A stretch of 15,025 bases of DNA from Chloroflexota bacterium (GTDB lineage: Bacteria; Chloroflexota; Anaerolineae; Anaerolineales; JACQED01). The translations under genes were made by a program, and so were the position numbers. The notes beneath the pieces were generated by a model. That model was not told the origin of the DNA and searched no databases. It saw nothing but the letters and a program-made list of their open reading frames with translations. Each line of letters starts with the position of its first letter. Positions within the stretch are counted from its first letter, which is position 1. Where the stretch lies: positions 1-15,025 of the forward strand of contig JACQED010000287.1 of NCBI GenBank assembly GCA_016200785.1, written 5' to 3'. This document shows positions 7,642 to 14,808 of this stretch, piece after piece.

Positions 7642-7679
7642 GGTAACTGGTAATTGGCAATTGCCAATTACCAGTTACC
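7642..7679. repeat. perfect 38-bp palindrome
   Basis: The left arm GGTAACTGGTAATTGGCAA (7642-7660) is followed without a loop by its exact reverse complement (7661-7679). The centre is GGCAATTGCC. It lies in a 100-bp AT-rich spacer between the binding-protein and nitrilase genes, in clear contrast to the GC-rich genes on both sides. No T-run follows, so it is not a classical intrinsic terminator. It could be a short mobile or REP-like repeat, a processing or stabilising hairpin in the mRNA that limits readthrough, or a protein-binding site. The exact symmetry is seen; the role is unknown. Confidence 0.95.
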
Positions 7680-7700
7680 AATTATCAATCACCAATTATC
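7677..7700. repeat. short direct repeat ACCAATTATC x2
   Basis: ACCAATTATC occurs at 7677-7686 and again at 7691-7700, a 14-bp period. It overlaps the right end of the palindrome, whose arm carries the related ACCAGTTACC and CCAATTACC words. The block looks like a small array built from CCAATTA units, ending 20 bp before the nitrilase start codon. Confidence 0.7.
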
Positions 7701-7720
7701 GAAACCGAAAGGCAAACGCT

Positions 7721-8572
7721 ATGGCACGCATCGTTCGCGGCGCGTTGGTGCAGTGTACCTGGCCGGGTGACAAGAAAAAGATGATCGACAAGCACGTCGG
7801 CTACGTCGAGCAGGCGGCCAGGCAGGGCGCGCAGGTCATGTGCTTGCAAGAGCTGTTCTACGGCCCGTATTTCTGCCAGGTGCAGGACCCGAAGCATTAC
7901 TCGTGGACGGAGAAGATGCCCGATGGCCCGACGACGAAACTGATGCAGGAAGTCGCCAAGAAGAACAGTATCGTCCTGATCGTGACGATATACGAAGAGG
8001 ATCAGACCGGCGTCTACTACAACACCGCCGCCGTGATCGACGCCGACGGCACGTACCTCGGCAAGTACCGCAAAACGCACATCCCGCACATCAACGGCTT
8101 TTGGGAGAAATTCTATTTCAAGCCCGGCAATCTGGGGTACCCCGTTTTCAATACCGCCGTGGGCAAAGTTGGCGTCTACATTTGCTACGACCGCCACTTC
8201 CCGGAGGGCGCCAGAATGCTCGGCCTGCACGGGGCCGAGATCGTGTTCATTCCGTCGGCCACGTCGCGCGGCCTCTCCCAGCACCTGTGGCGCATCGAGC
8301 AGACCTCGCACGCCATTGCCAACGGCTACTTCGTCGGCACGATCAATCGCGTCGGCAAAGAGGATGACTTCGGAACGAACGACTACTACGGCCAATCCTA
8401 CTTTTGCACGCCGCGCGGCGAGTTCATCGGCGAGGTCGCCAGCGACCACGACGAACAACTGATCGTGCGCGACCTGAATCTCGACTTGATTCAAGAAGTC
8501 CGCAACACCTGGCAGTTCTACCGTGACCGCCGCCCTGAGCTGTACGGCGATGTCACCAACGTGATGGCATAG
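7721..8572 (+). CDS. nitrilase-superfamily N-carbamoyl amidohydrolase (beta-ureidopropionase-like)
   Basis: A complete 283-residue carbon-nitrogen hydrolase. The catalytic Glu-Lys-Cys triad is visible: Glu44 in CLQELFYGPYF, Lys118 in YRKTHIPH, and Cys155 in GVYICYDRHFPEGAR. The sequence between (GFWEKFYFKPGNLGYPVF) and after (PSATSRGLSQHLWRIEQ) resembles the beta-ureidopropionase / N-carbamoylputrescine amidase branch, which releases ammonia and CO2 from N-carbamoyl amines. In reductive pyrimidine breakdown this step yields beta-alanine. The branch is a family inference; a broader N-carbamoyl or aliphatic amide substrate is possible. I chose the ATG at 7721, with AAAGG (7708-7712) 8 nt before it, because an upstream in-frame TTG at 7661 lies inside the palindrome. 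Its place behind a pyrimidine/flavin-type transporter gene set supports a heterocycle-nitrogen role. The usual partners dihydropyrimidinase and dihydropyrimidine dehydrogenase are not in the window. Confidence 0.9.
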   Translation: MARIVRGALVQCTWPGDKKKMIDKHVGYVEQAARQGAQVMCLQELFYGPYFCQVQDPKHYSWTEKMPDGPTTKLMQEVAKKNSIVLIVTIYEEDQTGVYYNTAAVIDADGTYLGKYRKTHIPHINGFWEKFYFKPGNLGYPVFNTAVGKVGVYICYDRHFPEGARMLGLHGAEIVFIPSATSRGLSQHLWRIEQTSHAIANGYFVGTINRVGKEDDFGTNDYYGQSYFCTPRGEFIGEVASDHDEQLIVRDLNLDLIQEVRNTWQFYRDRRPELYGDVTNVMA

Positions 8573-8606
8573 CCTCTATGCTGCCCCCGGCGCTTCGCGC
8601 TCCCAC

Positions 8607-9491
8607 ATGAAACCTGCTCCGTTCGACTATGCCGCCCCTGCCTCTCTGGAGGCCGCCTTAGCTCTGAAGGCAAAACACGGGGACGATGCCAAGTTCCTGG
8701 CAGGCGGGCAAAGTCTGATCCCGGCCATGAACTTCCGACTCGTTCAAGCGCACCTGCTCGTTGATCTCAATGGCTTGGCCGATCTGGATTACGTCCGGCG
8801 CGCAGACGACGGCCGACTGCGCCTCGGCGCGATGGTGCGCCAGCGGCGCCTCGAACGCGACTCGGCGATTGCGGGGCATTCTCCGCTGATTCACGAAACG
8901 ATGCCCTTCGTGGCCCATCCGCAGATTCGGAATCGGGGCACACTCGGCGGCTGTCTTGCCCATGCCGATCCGGCTGCGGAGTTGCCAGTGATCGCGGTGG
9001 CGCTCGGCGCGCGGTTCAAAACGCAATCGACTCGCGGCGAACGCTGGATCGCCGCCGAGGATTTTTTTCGCGGCATGTTCAATACCGATCTCACACCTGA
9101 GGAAATGCTGGTCGAAGTCGAGTTGCCACGTCTGCCTCCTCGAACCGGAACTGCGTTCGTCGAATTCGCCCGGCGGCGCGGTGACTATGCACTGCTCGGC
9201 GTTGCAGCGGTCGTGACGCTGGACGAGAAGGGCGTTTGCCAACAGGCCCGGCTGGTGTATTTGAATGCCGGCGACGGGCCGGTGAATGCGAAAGAGGCCG
9301 CCGGAATCCTTCGCGGCGAAAAGCCATCGGCGGCCGTGATTGAAGCGGCGTCGGCCAAAGCGGCCCAGGCCGAAATCGCCCCCCTCGGCAACGTGCATGC
9401 CTCGCCCGAGTATCAAAGACATCTCGCCCGGGTGCTGGGTCGCCGAGTTTTGCGACAGGCCTTTGACCGGGCAGGATCACAAGGGAAATAG
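8607..9491 (+). CDS. xanthine dehydrogenase-family FAD-binding subunit (CoxM/XdhB-like)
   Basis: The 294-residue FAD subunit of a three-subunit molybdenum hydroxylase; it passes electrons from the [2Fe-2S] subunit to an acceptor. Two FAD-binding stretches are clear: LAGGQSLIPAMNFRL (31-45) and HPQIRNRGTLGGCLAHADPA (104-123). The C-terminal part from about 180 (FVEFARRRGDYALLGVAAVV) matches the CO-dehydrogenase-flavoprotein C-terminal domain. The ATG at 8607 has no good ribosome binding site; the 34-nt gap after the nitrilase gene is G/C-rich and holds nothing else. The [2Fe-2S] subunit starts 1 nt after its stop, so these two are coupled. There is no [4Fe-4S]-binding insertion of the kind found in some 4-hydroxybenzoyl-CoA reductases. 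The subunit does not itself reveal the hydroxylated substrate. Confidence 0.93.
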   Translation: MKPAPFDYAAPASLEAALALKAKHGDDAKFLAGGQSLIPAMNFRLVQAHLLVDLNGLADLDYVRRADDGRLRLGAMVRQRRLERDSAIAGHSPLIHETMPFVAHPQIRNRGTLGGCLAHADPAAELPVIAVALGARFKTQSTRGERWIAAEDFFRGMFNTDLTPEEMLVEVELPRLPPRTGTAFVEFARRRGDYALLGVAAVVTLDEKGVCQQARLVYLNAGDGPVNAKEAAGILRGEKPSAAVIEAASAKAAQAEIAPLGNVHASPEYQRHLARVLGRRVLRQAFDRAGSQGK

Positions 9492-9492
9492 G

Positions 9493-9960
9493 ATGCATGA
9501 CATTTCTCTCACCGTTAACGGGCAATCATACGAACGCCGTGTCGAGTCTCGGCTGTTATTGAGCGATTTCCTGCGGCACGAACTGGGCCTAAGCGGAACC
9601 CATGTGGGGTGCGAGCACGGGGTGTGCGGCGCTTGTACGATTCTGTTCGACGGCCAGCCGATTCGATCTTGCCTGACCTTCGCCGTTCAAGCCAACGGGC
9701 ACAGTCTGGCGACGGTCGAAGGCCTCGCCAAGAGTCAGTCCGAACTTCATCCCCTGCAAGAGGCGTTCTGGGAAGCGCACGGCTTGCAGTGCGGCTTTTG
9801 CACGGCTGGCATCCTGATGACGCTCGTGCCATTCCTTCAAGAGAATCCGGATCCCAGCGAAAATGAAATCCGCGAAGCGATCTCGGGCAATCTGTGCCGC
9901 TGTACCGGGTATCAGCACATCGTTGACGCCGTAAAGCTTGCGGCGGAGAAGATGAAGTAA
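9493..9960 (+). CDS. xanthine dehydrogenase-family [2Fe-2S] subunit (CoxS/XdhC-small type), first copy
   Basis: A 155-residue electron-transfer subunit with both clusters intact. The plant-ferredoxin-type site has Cys40, Cys45, Cys48 and Cys60 (GCEHGVCGACT, then SC). The C-terminal helical [2Fe-2S] site has Cys100, Cys103, Cys135 and Cys137 (LQCGFCTAGILM, CRCTGYQHI). Gln99 before the CGFC motif is the conserved residue near the molybdopterin. The ATG at 9493 is preceded by AAGGGA (9481-9486) at 6 nt. A longer upstream frame exists but runs through the FAD gene and has no homologous sequence. It pairs with the FAD gene 1 nt upstream. The molybdenum subunit of the set is not adjacent: the amidase and DUF1116 genes intervene. 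Confidence 0.95.
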   Translation: MHDISLTVNGQSYERRVESRLLLSDFLRHELGLSGTHVGCEHGVCGACTILFDGQPIRSCLTFAVQANGHSLATVEGLAKSQSELHPLQEAFWEAHGLQCGFCTAGILMTLVPFLQENPDPSENEIREAISGNLCRCTGYQHIVDAVKLAAEKMK

Positions 9961-9974
9961 GCGGCCATCTGGGA

Positions 9975-11273
9975 ATGGACTCACCTCCCGTCAGCCTCCC
10001 CGATCTCGCCAACGCTCTCCGTTCGGGCGAATTACGACTGAGCAACTACCTTGTCCAGCTTGAGTCTCTGTTCGAGCATCGCGAGCCGTCGGTGATGGCC
10101 TTCGTGCCGGAGGAGGGTCGGTTCGAGCGATTGCGCTTGCAGGCCGAAGAGCTGTGTCAGCGGTATCCTCAACCCGAAAAGCGTCCGCCTCTTTTCGGTG
10201 TTCCGATCGGCGTCAAGGATGTTTTCCACGTAGACGGCCTTGTCACGCGCGCCGGCAGCAGACTGCCGATTGATCAACTTCAGGGCGCCGAGGCCGAGAG
10301 CGTCACGATTTTGAAAGAGGCGGGCGCGCTGGCGCTGGGCAAAACCGTCTCGACCGAGTTTGCCTACGTCGCGCCCGGCCCGACTCGTAATCCCCACAAC
10401 ACTGAGCACACACCCGGCGGCTCCAGTAGTGGCTCAGCCGTGGCCGTTGCCTCCCGGTTGTGTCCGCTGGCGCTGGGTACCCAAACCATCGGGTCCACCA
10501 TCCGCCCGGCATCCTTCTGCGGCATCGTCGGCTACAAGCCAAGTTTCAACCGCATTCCCACAGGGGGATTGATTCATTTGTCCCCGTCATTAGATCACGT
10601 CGGCGTTTTCACCGTGGACGTGGCGGGGGCGATGCTCGCCGCGAGTCTGCTCTGTCGCGAGTGGCAGCCCCGGGCACTGCCGCCAAGACCGATTCTGGGA
10701 ATCCCCGAAGGCCCCTATCTCGCGCGCGTTTCGGAAGAAGGCCTGACTCATTTGGAGGCTACCTGCAAGAGTCTGACCCTCGCCGGGTACGAGATCAGGG
10801 CGGTGGAAGCGATGCCGGATTTCGAGGACATCGTCGCCCGCCACCGGCTGATCGTCGCCGCCGAAGCGGCGCAGGTTCACCAGGAGTGGTTCGCTCCATT
10901 TGGCGAGATCTATCATCCCACGACGGCGCAGTTGATCGTGCAAGGGCAGTCGATCTCCGAGGAAGCACTGCAAGACGCTTGCGACGGCCGCGCCCGACTG
11001 CGCGACGAACTGATCGACCTTATGGAAGACAACGACATTGACTTGTGGCTCTCGCCCGCGTCGGTCGGCCCAGCGCCTCGCGGCCTGGAAAGCACCGGCG
11101 ACCCCGTCATGAACCTGCCGTGGACTCACAGCGGCATGCCGGCCCTCAACCTGCCGTCCGGCGCGAATGTGGATGGCCTGCCAATGGGACTGCAACTCAC
11201 GGCCCGCTGGTATGAGGATGAATTGCTGTTGGCCTGGGCCGAGGGGATTGAGGCTGTGTTGATGGATGCATGA
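9975..11273 (+). CDS. amidase-signature family amidase
   Basis: A 432-residue cytoplasmic amidohydrolase that cleaves a carboxamide to acid and ammonia. The Ser-cisSer-Lys triad is intact: Lys81 in GVPIGVKDVF, cis-Ser150 in PGGSSSGSAVAVA (147-159), and nucleophile Ser174 in GTQTIGSTIRPASFCG (168-183). The spacing of these motifs equals that of malonamidase E2 as I remember it (27 residues from the first Gly to the nucleophile), and the surrounding residues look alike, so small acidic amides such as malonamate are plausible substrates, not proven. No GatB/GatC neighbours are present and the protein is short for GatA, which argues against tRNA amidotransferase. The ATG at 9975 is 14 nt after the [2Fe-2S] gene; the ribosome site is weak. 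The DUF1116 gene follows 21 nt later, suggesting linked steps. Confidence 0.9.
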   Translation: MDSPPVSLPDLANALRSGELRLSNYLVQLESLFEHREPSVMAFVPEEGRFERLRLQAEELCQRYPQPEKRPPLFGVPIGVKDVFHVDGLVTRAGSRLPIDQLQGAEAESVTILKEAGALALGKTVSTEFAYVAPGPTRNPHNTEHTPGGSSSGSAVAVASRLCPLALGTQTIGSTIRPASFCGIVGYKPSFNRIPTGGLIHLSPSLDHVGVFTVDVAGAMLAASLLCREWQPRALPPRPILGIPEGPYLARVSEEGLTHLEATCKSLTLAGYEIRAVEAMPDFEDIVARHRLIVAAEAAQVHQEWFAPFGEIYHPTTAQLIVQGQSISEEALQDACDGRARLRDELIDLMEDNDIDLWLSPASVGPAPRGLESTGDPVMNLPWTHSGMPALNLPSGANVDGLPMGLQLTARWYEDELLLAWAEGIEAVLMDA

Positions 11274-11294
11274 CGTCCGGTCGAGGAGACCTCT

Positions 11295-12536
11295 ATGAAC
11301 ATTGATCAAGCCAACTCCACCGCCGTCGAGCGTATGATGTCGGCCCAGCCGATCCTGAAAGGGTTGGCGATGGCGCGGGATGTGATCCCCGGCATGAAGG
11401 ACAATCTTCTCCTGCACGCCGGGCCGCCGATTGAATGGGTGCGCATGTCGGGGCCGATGCGTGGGGCAATGATCGGCGCGATGTTGTACGAGGGGCTGGC
11501 CAGAGACGAAGCGCAGGCCACCGCGATGGCCGAGAAGGGCGAGGTGGAGTTCGCGCCGTGCCACGAACACAACGCCGTCGGGCCGATGGCCGGCCTCATC
11601 TCGGCCTCGATGAAAGTGTACGTCGTCGAGAACGCCACTCATGGCAATCGCGCCTATTCGGGCTTGAACGAGGGCTACGGCAAGGTCCTGCGCTACGGCG
11701 CGTACAGCGAGGACGTGTTGAAGAGACTGCGCTGGATGAACGGCGAGCTGGCTGCCGTCCTCGCCGATTCGCTGGCCGCGAGCGAGGGGCTTGACCTGCG
11801 CGCGCTGATCGCCGAGGCGATGCACATGGGCGACGAAGGCCACAACCGCAACAAGGCCGGGTCGCTGCTTTATTTGAAATGGCTCTCGCCGTTGATCGCC
11901 AAAGTGACCAAAGACGATGCCGTCGAGAGCGAAGTGTTGAGGTTCATCGGCGACAACGCGCTCAGCGTGCTCAACCCGGTTATGGCCGCGTGCAAGGCGA
12001 TGGCCGACGCGGCGCACGGCGTCGAGGGCAGTTCGCTCGTGACTACGATGGCCCGCAACGGCACGGACTTTGGGATTCGAGTCAGCGGTTTGGGCGGGAG
12101 ATGGTTTATCGCCCCGGCGGAAATCCCGCAAGGCAAATGGTTTCCCGGTTTCACTGCCGACGATGCCAACCGCGACCTCGGCGACAGCGCCATCACCGAG
12201 ACGGCGGGGATCGGCGGGTTCGCGATGGCCGCCGCGCCGGCGATCGTCACCTTCATCGGAAGCACGCCGAAAGACGCGATCAACGCGACGCTGGAGATGT
12301 ACGAGATCACCGTGGCCGAGAACGCGAACTTCACCATTCCCACGCTGGACTTTCGCGGCTCGCCGACCGGCATTGACATCCGCAAAGTTGTCGAGAAGGG
12401 CATCACGCCGCGCATCAACACCGGCATCGCGCATAAACAGGCAGGCGTGGGACAAATCGGCGCGGGGCTGGTGAGGCCGCCGGTGAAGATTTTCCAAGAC
12501 GGCCTATCGGCTTACTCGGAAAGGTACGAACCGTGA
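11295..12536 (+). CDS. DUF1116 family protein (AllG/YlbE family, oxamate carbamoyltransferase subunit-like)
   Basis: The 413-residue protein carries the signature stretches of DUF1116: LLLHAGPPIEW (39-49), FAPCHEHNAVGPMAGLIS (91-108), LNEGYGKVLRYGA and MGDEGHNRNKAG. Its length matches E. coli YlbE (about 419 residues). In E. coli the allF, allG and allH genes (fdrA, ylbE, ylbF) together encode oxamate carbamoyltransferase, which converts oxalurate and phosphate to oxamate and carbamoyl phosphate; AllG is the DUF1116 subunit. By analogy this protein would act in phosphorolysis of an N-carbamoyl amide. No AllF-like, AllH-like (DUF2877) or carbamate kinase gene lies in the window, so it either has partners elsewhere or acts differently. 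GAGGAGA at 11283-11289 is 5 nt before the ATG. It lies between the amidase and the molybdenum subunit. Confidence 0.9.
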   Translation: MNIDQANSTAVERMMSAQPILKGLAMARDVIPGMKDNLLLHAGPPIEWVRMSGPMRGAMIGAMLYEGLARDEAQATAMAEKGEVEFAPCHEHNAVGPMAGLISASMKVYVVENATHGNRAYSGLNEGYGKVLRYGAYSEDVLKRLRWMNGELAAVLADSLAASEGLDLRALIAEAMHMGDEGHNRNKAGSLLYLKWLSPLIAKVTKDDAVESEVLRFIGDNALSVLNPVMAACKAMADAAHGVEGSSLVTTMARNGTDFGIRVSGLGGRWFIAPAEIPQGKWFPGFTADDANRDLGDSAITETAGIGGFAMAAAPAIVTFIGSTPKDAINATLEMYEITVAENANFTIPTLDFRGSPTGIDIRKVVEKGITPRINTGIAHKQAGVGQIGAGLVRPPVKIFQDGLSAYSERYEP

Positions 12537-12568
12537 TTGGCTGCCGGGTGTCTCGAAGCTTTTAGTGT

Positions 12569-14806
12569 ATGAGTGATTCCAGCCCACTGGGCAAATCCGT
12601 TGTAAGGATCGACGCCTACGCCAAAGCCACCGGCGCACAGGTCTATCCCTCCGATGTTGTAATGAAGGATATGCTGTGGGTGCAGGTACTGCGCGCCGCG
12701 CATCCACACGCGCGCATCATTTCAATTGGCACGGCGGAAGCGGAAAAGTTGCCGGGCGTCGCCTGTGTGCTCACTGCGAAGCACGTGCCGGGCGAGAACA
12801 GGTTTGGCTTGCTTGTGAATGACCAGCCGGTGCTGTGCGCCGATCGGGTGCGATATCTCGGCGATGCGGTTGCCGTCGTCGCCGCTGAGACGGATGAGAT
12901 TGCGCGCGCGGCGCGCGAACTTATCCACGTCGAGTATGAAATACTGCCGACTCTGACCGATCCCCTCCGGGCGCTGGAGCCCGGCGCGCCTCAACTACAT
13001 CCACAGGGCAATCTGTGCGCGAACTTGCATCTGGGGCATGGTGATATCAGCGTTGGCTTTGCCGAAGCCGATTACGTCTTCGAGAGCGAATACCACACGG
13101 CCCGGCAGGAGCACGCCTTCCTCGAAACCGAAGCCGGCGTTGCCTATTACGACGAAGCGGGCCGCCTGACCCTTTGCGTGGGCGGGCAGAACCCTTTCAA
13201 TGACCGCAGACAAGTCGCGAAGGCACTGGGTCTGCCTGAAGAGGATGTGCGCGTGCTCAACCCGCCAATGGGTGGCGCGTTTGGCGGAAAAGAAGACATC
13301 AACGTGCAAATCCATCTCGCGCTGGTGACTTACCATACCCGGCGACCGTGCCGTCTCATGTTGGATCGTGAGGAGTCCATCGCCATCGGAACCCAACGCC
13401 ACCCGTTCCAAGTGCGCTATAAGACCGGTGTCAAGAAAGACGGGCGGCTGGCCGCCGCTCAAGTCAATTTGATCGCCGACACTGGCGCGTATTCGGCGCT
13501 GGGGCCGGCCGTCATTGCTCTGGCTGCCGAGCACTGTTGCGGCCCGTATTTTTTCCCGCACACCAAGATTGACGCTCAAGCCGTCTTCACCAACAACGGC
13601 AACTGTAGTGCGTTTCGCGGTTTCGGGAATCCGCAGGTCATCGTCGGCCTTGAGCAGCATATGGATATGATGGCGCAAGCTGTCGGCATGGACCCCATCG
13701 CGTTTCGCCGTCTGAACACCATCCAACGGGATCAGACGACGGGCGCGGGGTTTGCGATGACGAGCACCGTGGCTTTGCCGCACGTGCTGGATGCGGCAGA
13801 TCAGGGCGAACTCTATCGCAACCGCCGTAAGATGAAGCAGACTGCCTCCCCGTGGAAGCGCCGAGGTGTGGGGATAGCTGCCATCTGGCAAGGCTTTGGG
13901 CTAGGGGCGGGCGTTGAACCGGGCGCGAATGCGCGCATCGAATTGCAGGCCAGTGGCCGTTATCGCCTGCATGTGAGTTCACCGGATTTAGGCGAGGGCA
14001 ATATCACTGCCTTTCTCCAAATTGCGGCCCACGAGTTGAACTGCGCGGTTGAGGACTTTGACGTGTCCATTGGCGACACACTCGGCCCCGATTCCGGTTC
14101 CAGCAACGCCTCGCGCACGGTGTTCATCGTCGGCAGTGCGACGGCCAATGCCGCCATTGAATTGCGACGAAGAATGCTGGAGGCGGCGACTCGTTTAGGC
14201 CGCGACGCAAAGCCACGCTTGGCCGGCTCAGAAGTGCGGGTGAATGGACGGACGATCCCTCTGGCCGAGCTCGTGGCAGAGCTTGGCCCATTTTCCGGCG
14301 ATGGCTACTTCAAGCCACGCATGCCTGAACCTTTGATTTTCGGGATGCCGCATCCCGCTTATGGCTACAGCGTGCAGGTGGTGTTGGTAGAAGTGGATAC
14401 ACTGACCGGCGAGATTGACGTGCTCAAGATCGAGAACTATCTTGATGGGGGCAACATCATCAATCCGAAAGGGGCCGAAGGACAGTCCGAAGGCGGATTC
14501 GCGCAGGGGCTGGGCTTCGCCTTGCTGGAAGAAGTGTTGATGGAAGACGGACGCGTGCTCAACCCCCGTCTCTCCACGTACATTATCCCATCCATCCGCG
14601 ACGTGCCGCCGGACATCAAAACGATCATGCTCCAGGAACCGGAACCGGCCAGCCCCTACGGAGTGCGCGGACTGGCCGAGATCGGACTATCGCCCACCGC
14701 CGGCGCGATCGCGAACGCGATCCATGATGCGATTGGCGTGCGCTTCGACCGTGTTCCCATCACGCCGGAGATGGTGTTGCAAGCGTTGGCGGAGAAAGCC
14801 GCCTGA
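12569..14806 (+). CDS. xanthine dehydrogenase-family molybdenum-binding (large) subunit
   Basis: The catalytic subunit of a molybdenum hydroxylase, 745 residues, normal for separate large subunits. The a/b hammerhead domain covers about 14-125. Active-site elements of the xanthine oxidase family are visible: QEHAFLE with Glu181 (like Glu802 of bovine enzyme), GGAFGGKE (235-242), QRHPF with Arg277 (like Arg880), SAFRGFGNPQ with Phe352 (like Phe914), and RGLAEIG with Glu704 (like Glu1261, the base). The aligned residues are mapped by motif, not by alignment. The CO dehydrogenase motif AYRCSFR is absent. Having both Glu181 and Arg277 fits a purine- or pyrimidine-type substrate. In DLGEGN (473-478) the Q of the more common GQG is Glu476. 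The ATG at 12569 has no clear ribosome site; the 32-nt gap before it holds nothing else. Confidence 0.94.
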   Translation: MSDSSPLGKSVVRIDAYAKATGAQVYPSDVVMKDMLWVQVLRAAHPHARIISIGTAEAEKLPGVACVLTAKHVPGENRFGLLVNDQPVLCADRVRYLGDAVAVVAAETDEIARAARELIHVEYEILPTLTDPLRALEPGAPQLHPQGNLCANLHLGHGDISVGFAEADYVFESEYHTARQEHAFLETEAGVAYYDEAGRLTLCVGGQNPFNDRRQVAKALGLPEEDVRVLNPPMGGAFGGKEDINVQIHLALVTYHTRRPCRLMLDREESIAIGTQRHPFQVRYKTGVKKDGRLAAAQVNLIADTGAYSALGPAVIALAAEHCCGPYFFPHTKIDAQAVFTNNGNCSAFRGFGNPQVIVGLEQHMDMMAQAVGMDPIAFRRLNTIQRDQTTGAGFAMTSTVALPHVLDAADQGELYRNRRKMKQTASPWKRRGVGIAAIWQGFGLGAGVEPGANARIELQASGRYRLHVSSPDLGEGNITAFLQIAAHELNCAVEDFDVSIGDTLGPDSGSSNASRTVFIVGSATANAAIELRRRMLEAATRLGRDAKPRLAGSEVRVNGRTIPLAELVAELGPFSGDGYFKPRMPEPLIFGMPHPAYGYSVQVVLVEVDTLTGEIDVLKIENYLDGGNIINPKGAEGQSEGGFAQGLGFALLEEVLMEDGRVLNPRLSTYIIPSIRDVPPDIKTIMLQEPEPASPYGVRGLAEIGLSPTAGAIANAIHDAIGVRFDRVPITPEMVLQALAEKAA

Positions 14807-14808
14807 CG

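Noticed and set aside
7642..7679. Intrinsic terminator
   Set aside because: The palindrome is symmetric but has no loop, is not GC-rich as a whole and is followed by a mixed A/T/C sequence instead of a T-run.
7661..7720. Upstream TTG start for the nitrilase gene
   Set aside because: It lies in the right arm of the palindrome, and the extra 20 residues translate the repeat and match no nitrilase N-terminus.
9340..9492. N-terminal extension of the first [2Fe-2S] subunit
   Set aside because: The extension runs inside the FAD-subunit gene; the ATG at 9493 has a proper ribosome site and gives the normal family length of 155 residues.
9975..11273. GatA subunit of Glu-tRNA(Gln) amidotransferase
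   Set aside because: No GatB or GatC nearby, the protein is shorter than usual for GatA, and the GTQTxGSxxRPASFCG form fits small-molecule amidases better.
10590..12497. A 635-codon open frame on the minus strand across the amidase and DUF1116 genes
   Set aside because: It lies opposite two genes with clear family motifs. Its translation is Arg/His/Gly-rich with no recognisable domain, as expected for an antisense shadow in high-GC DNA.
12995..13891. Minus-strand open frame of 298 codons opposite the molybdenum subunit
   Set aside because: Shadow of a well-supported gene; no domain or ribosome site.
12569..14806. Form I carbon monoxide dehydrogenase large subunit
   Set aside because: The AYRCSFR loop that carries the copper-binding cysteine is absent; SAFRGFGNPQ is present instead.
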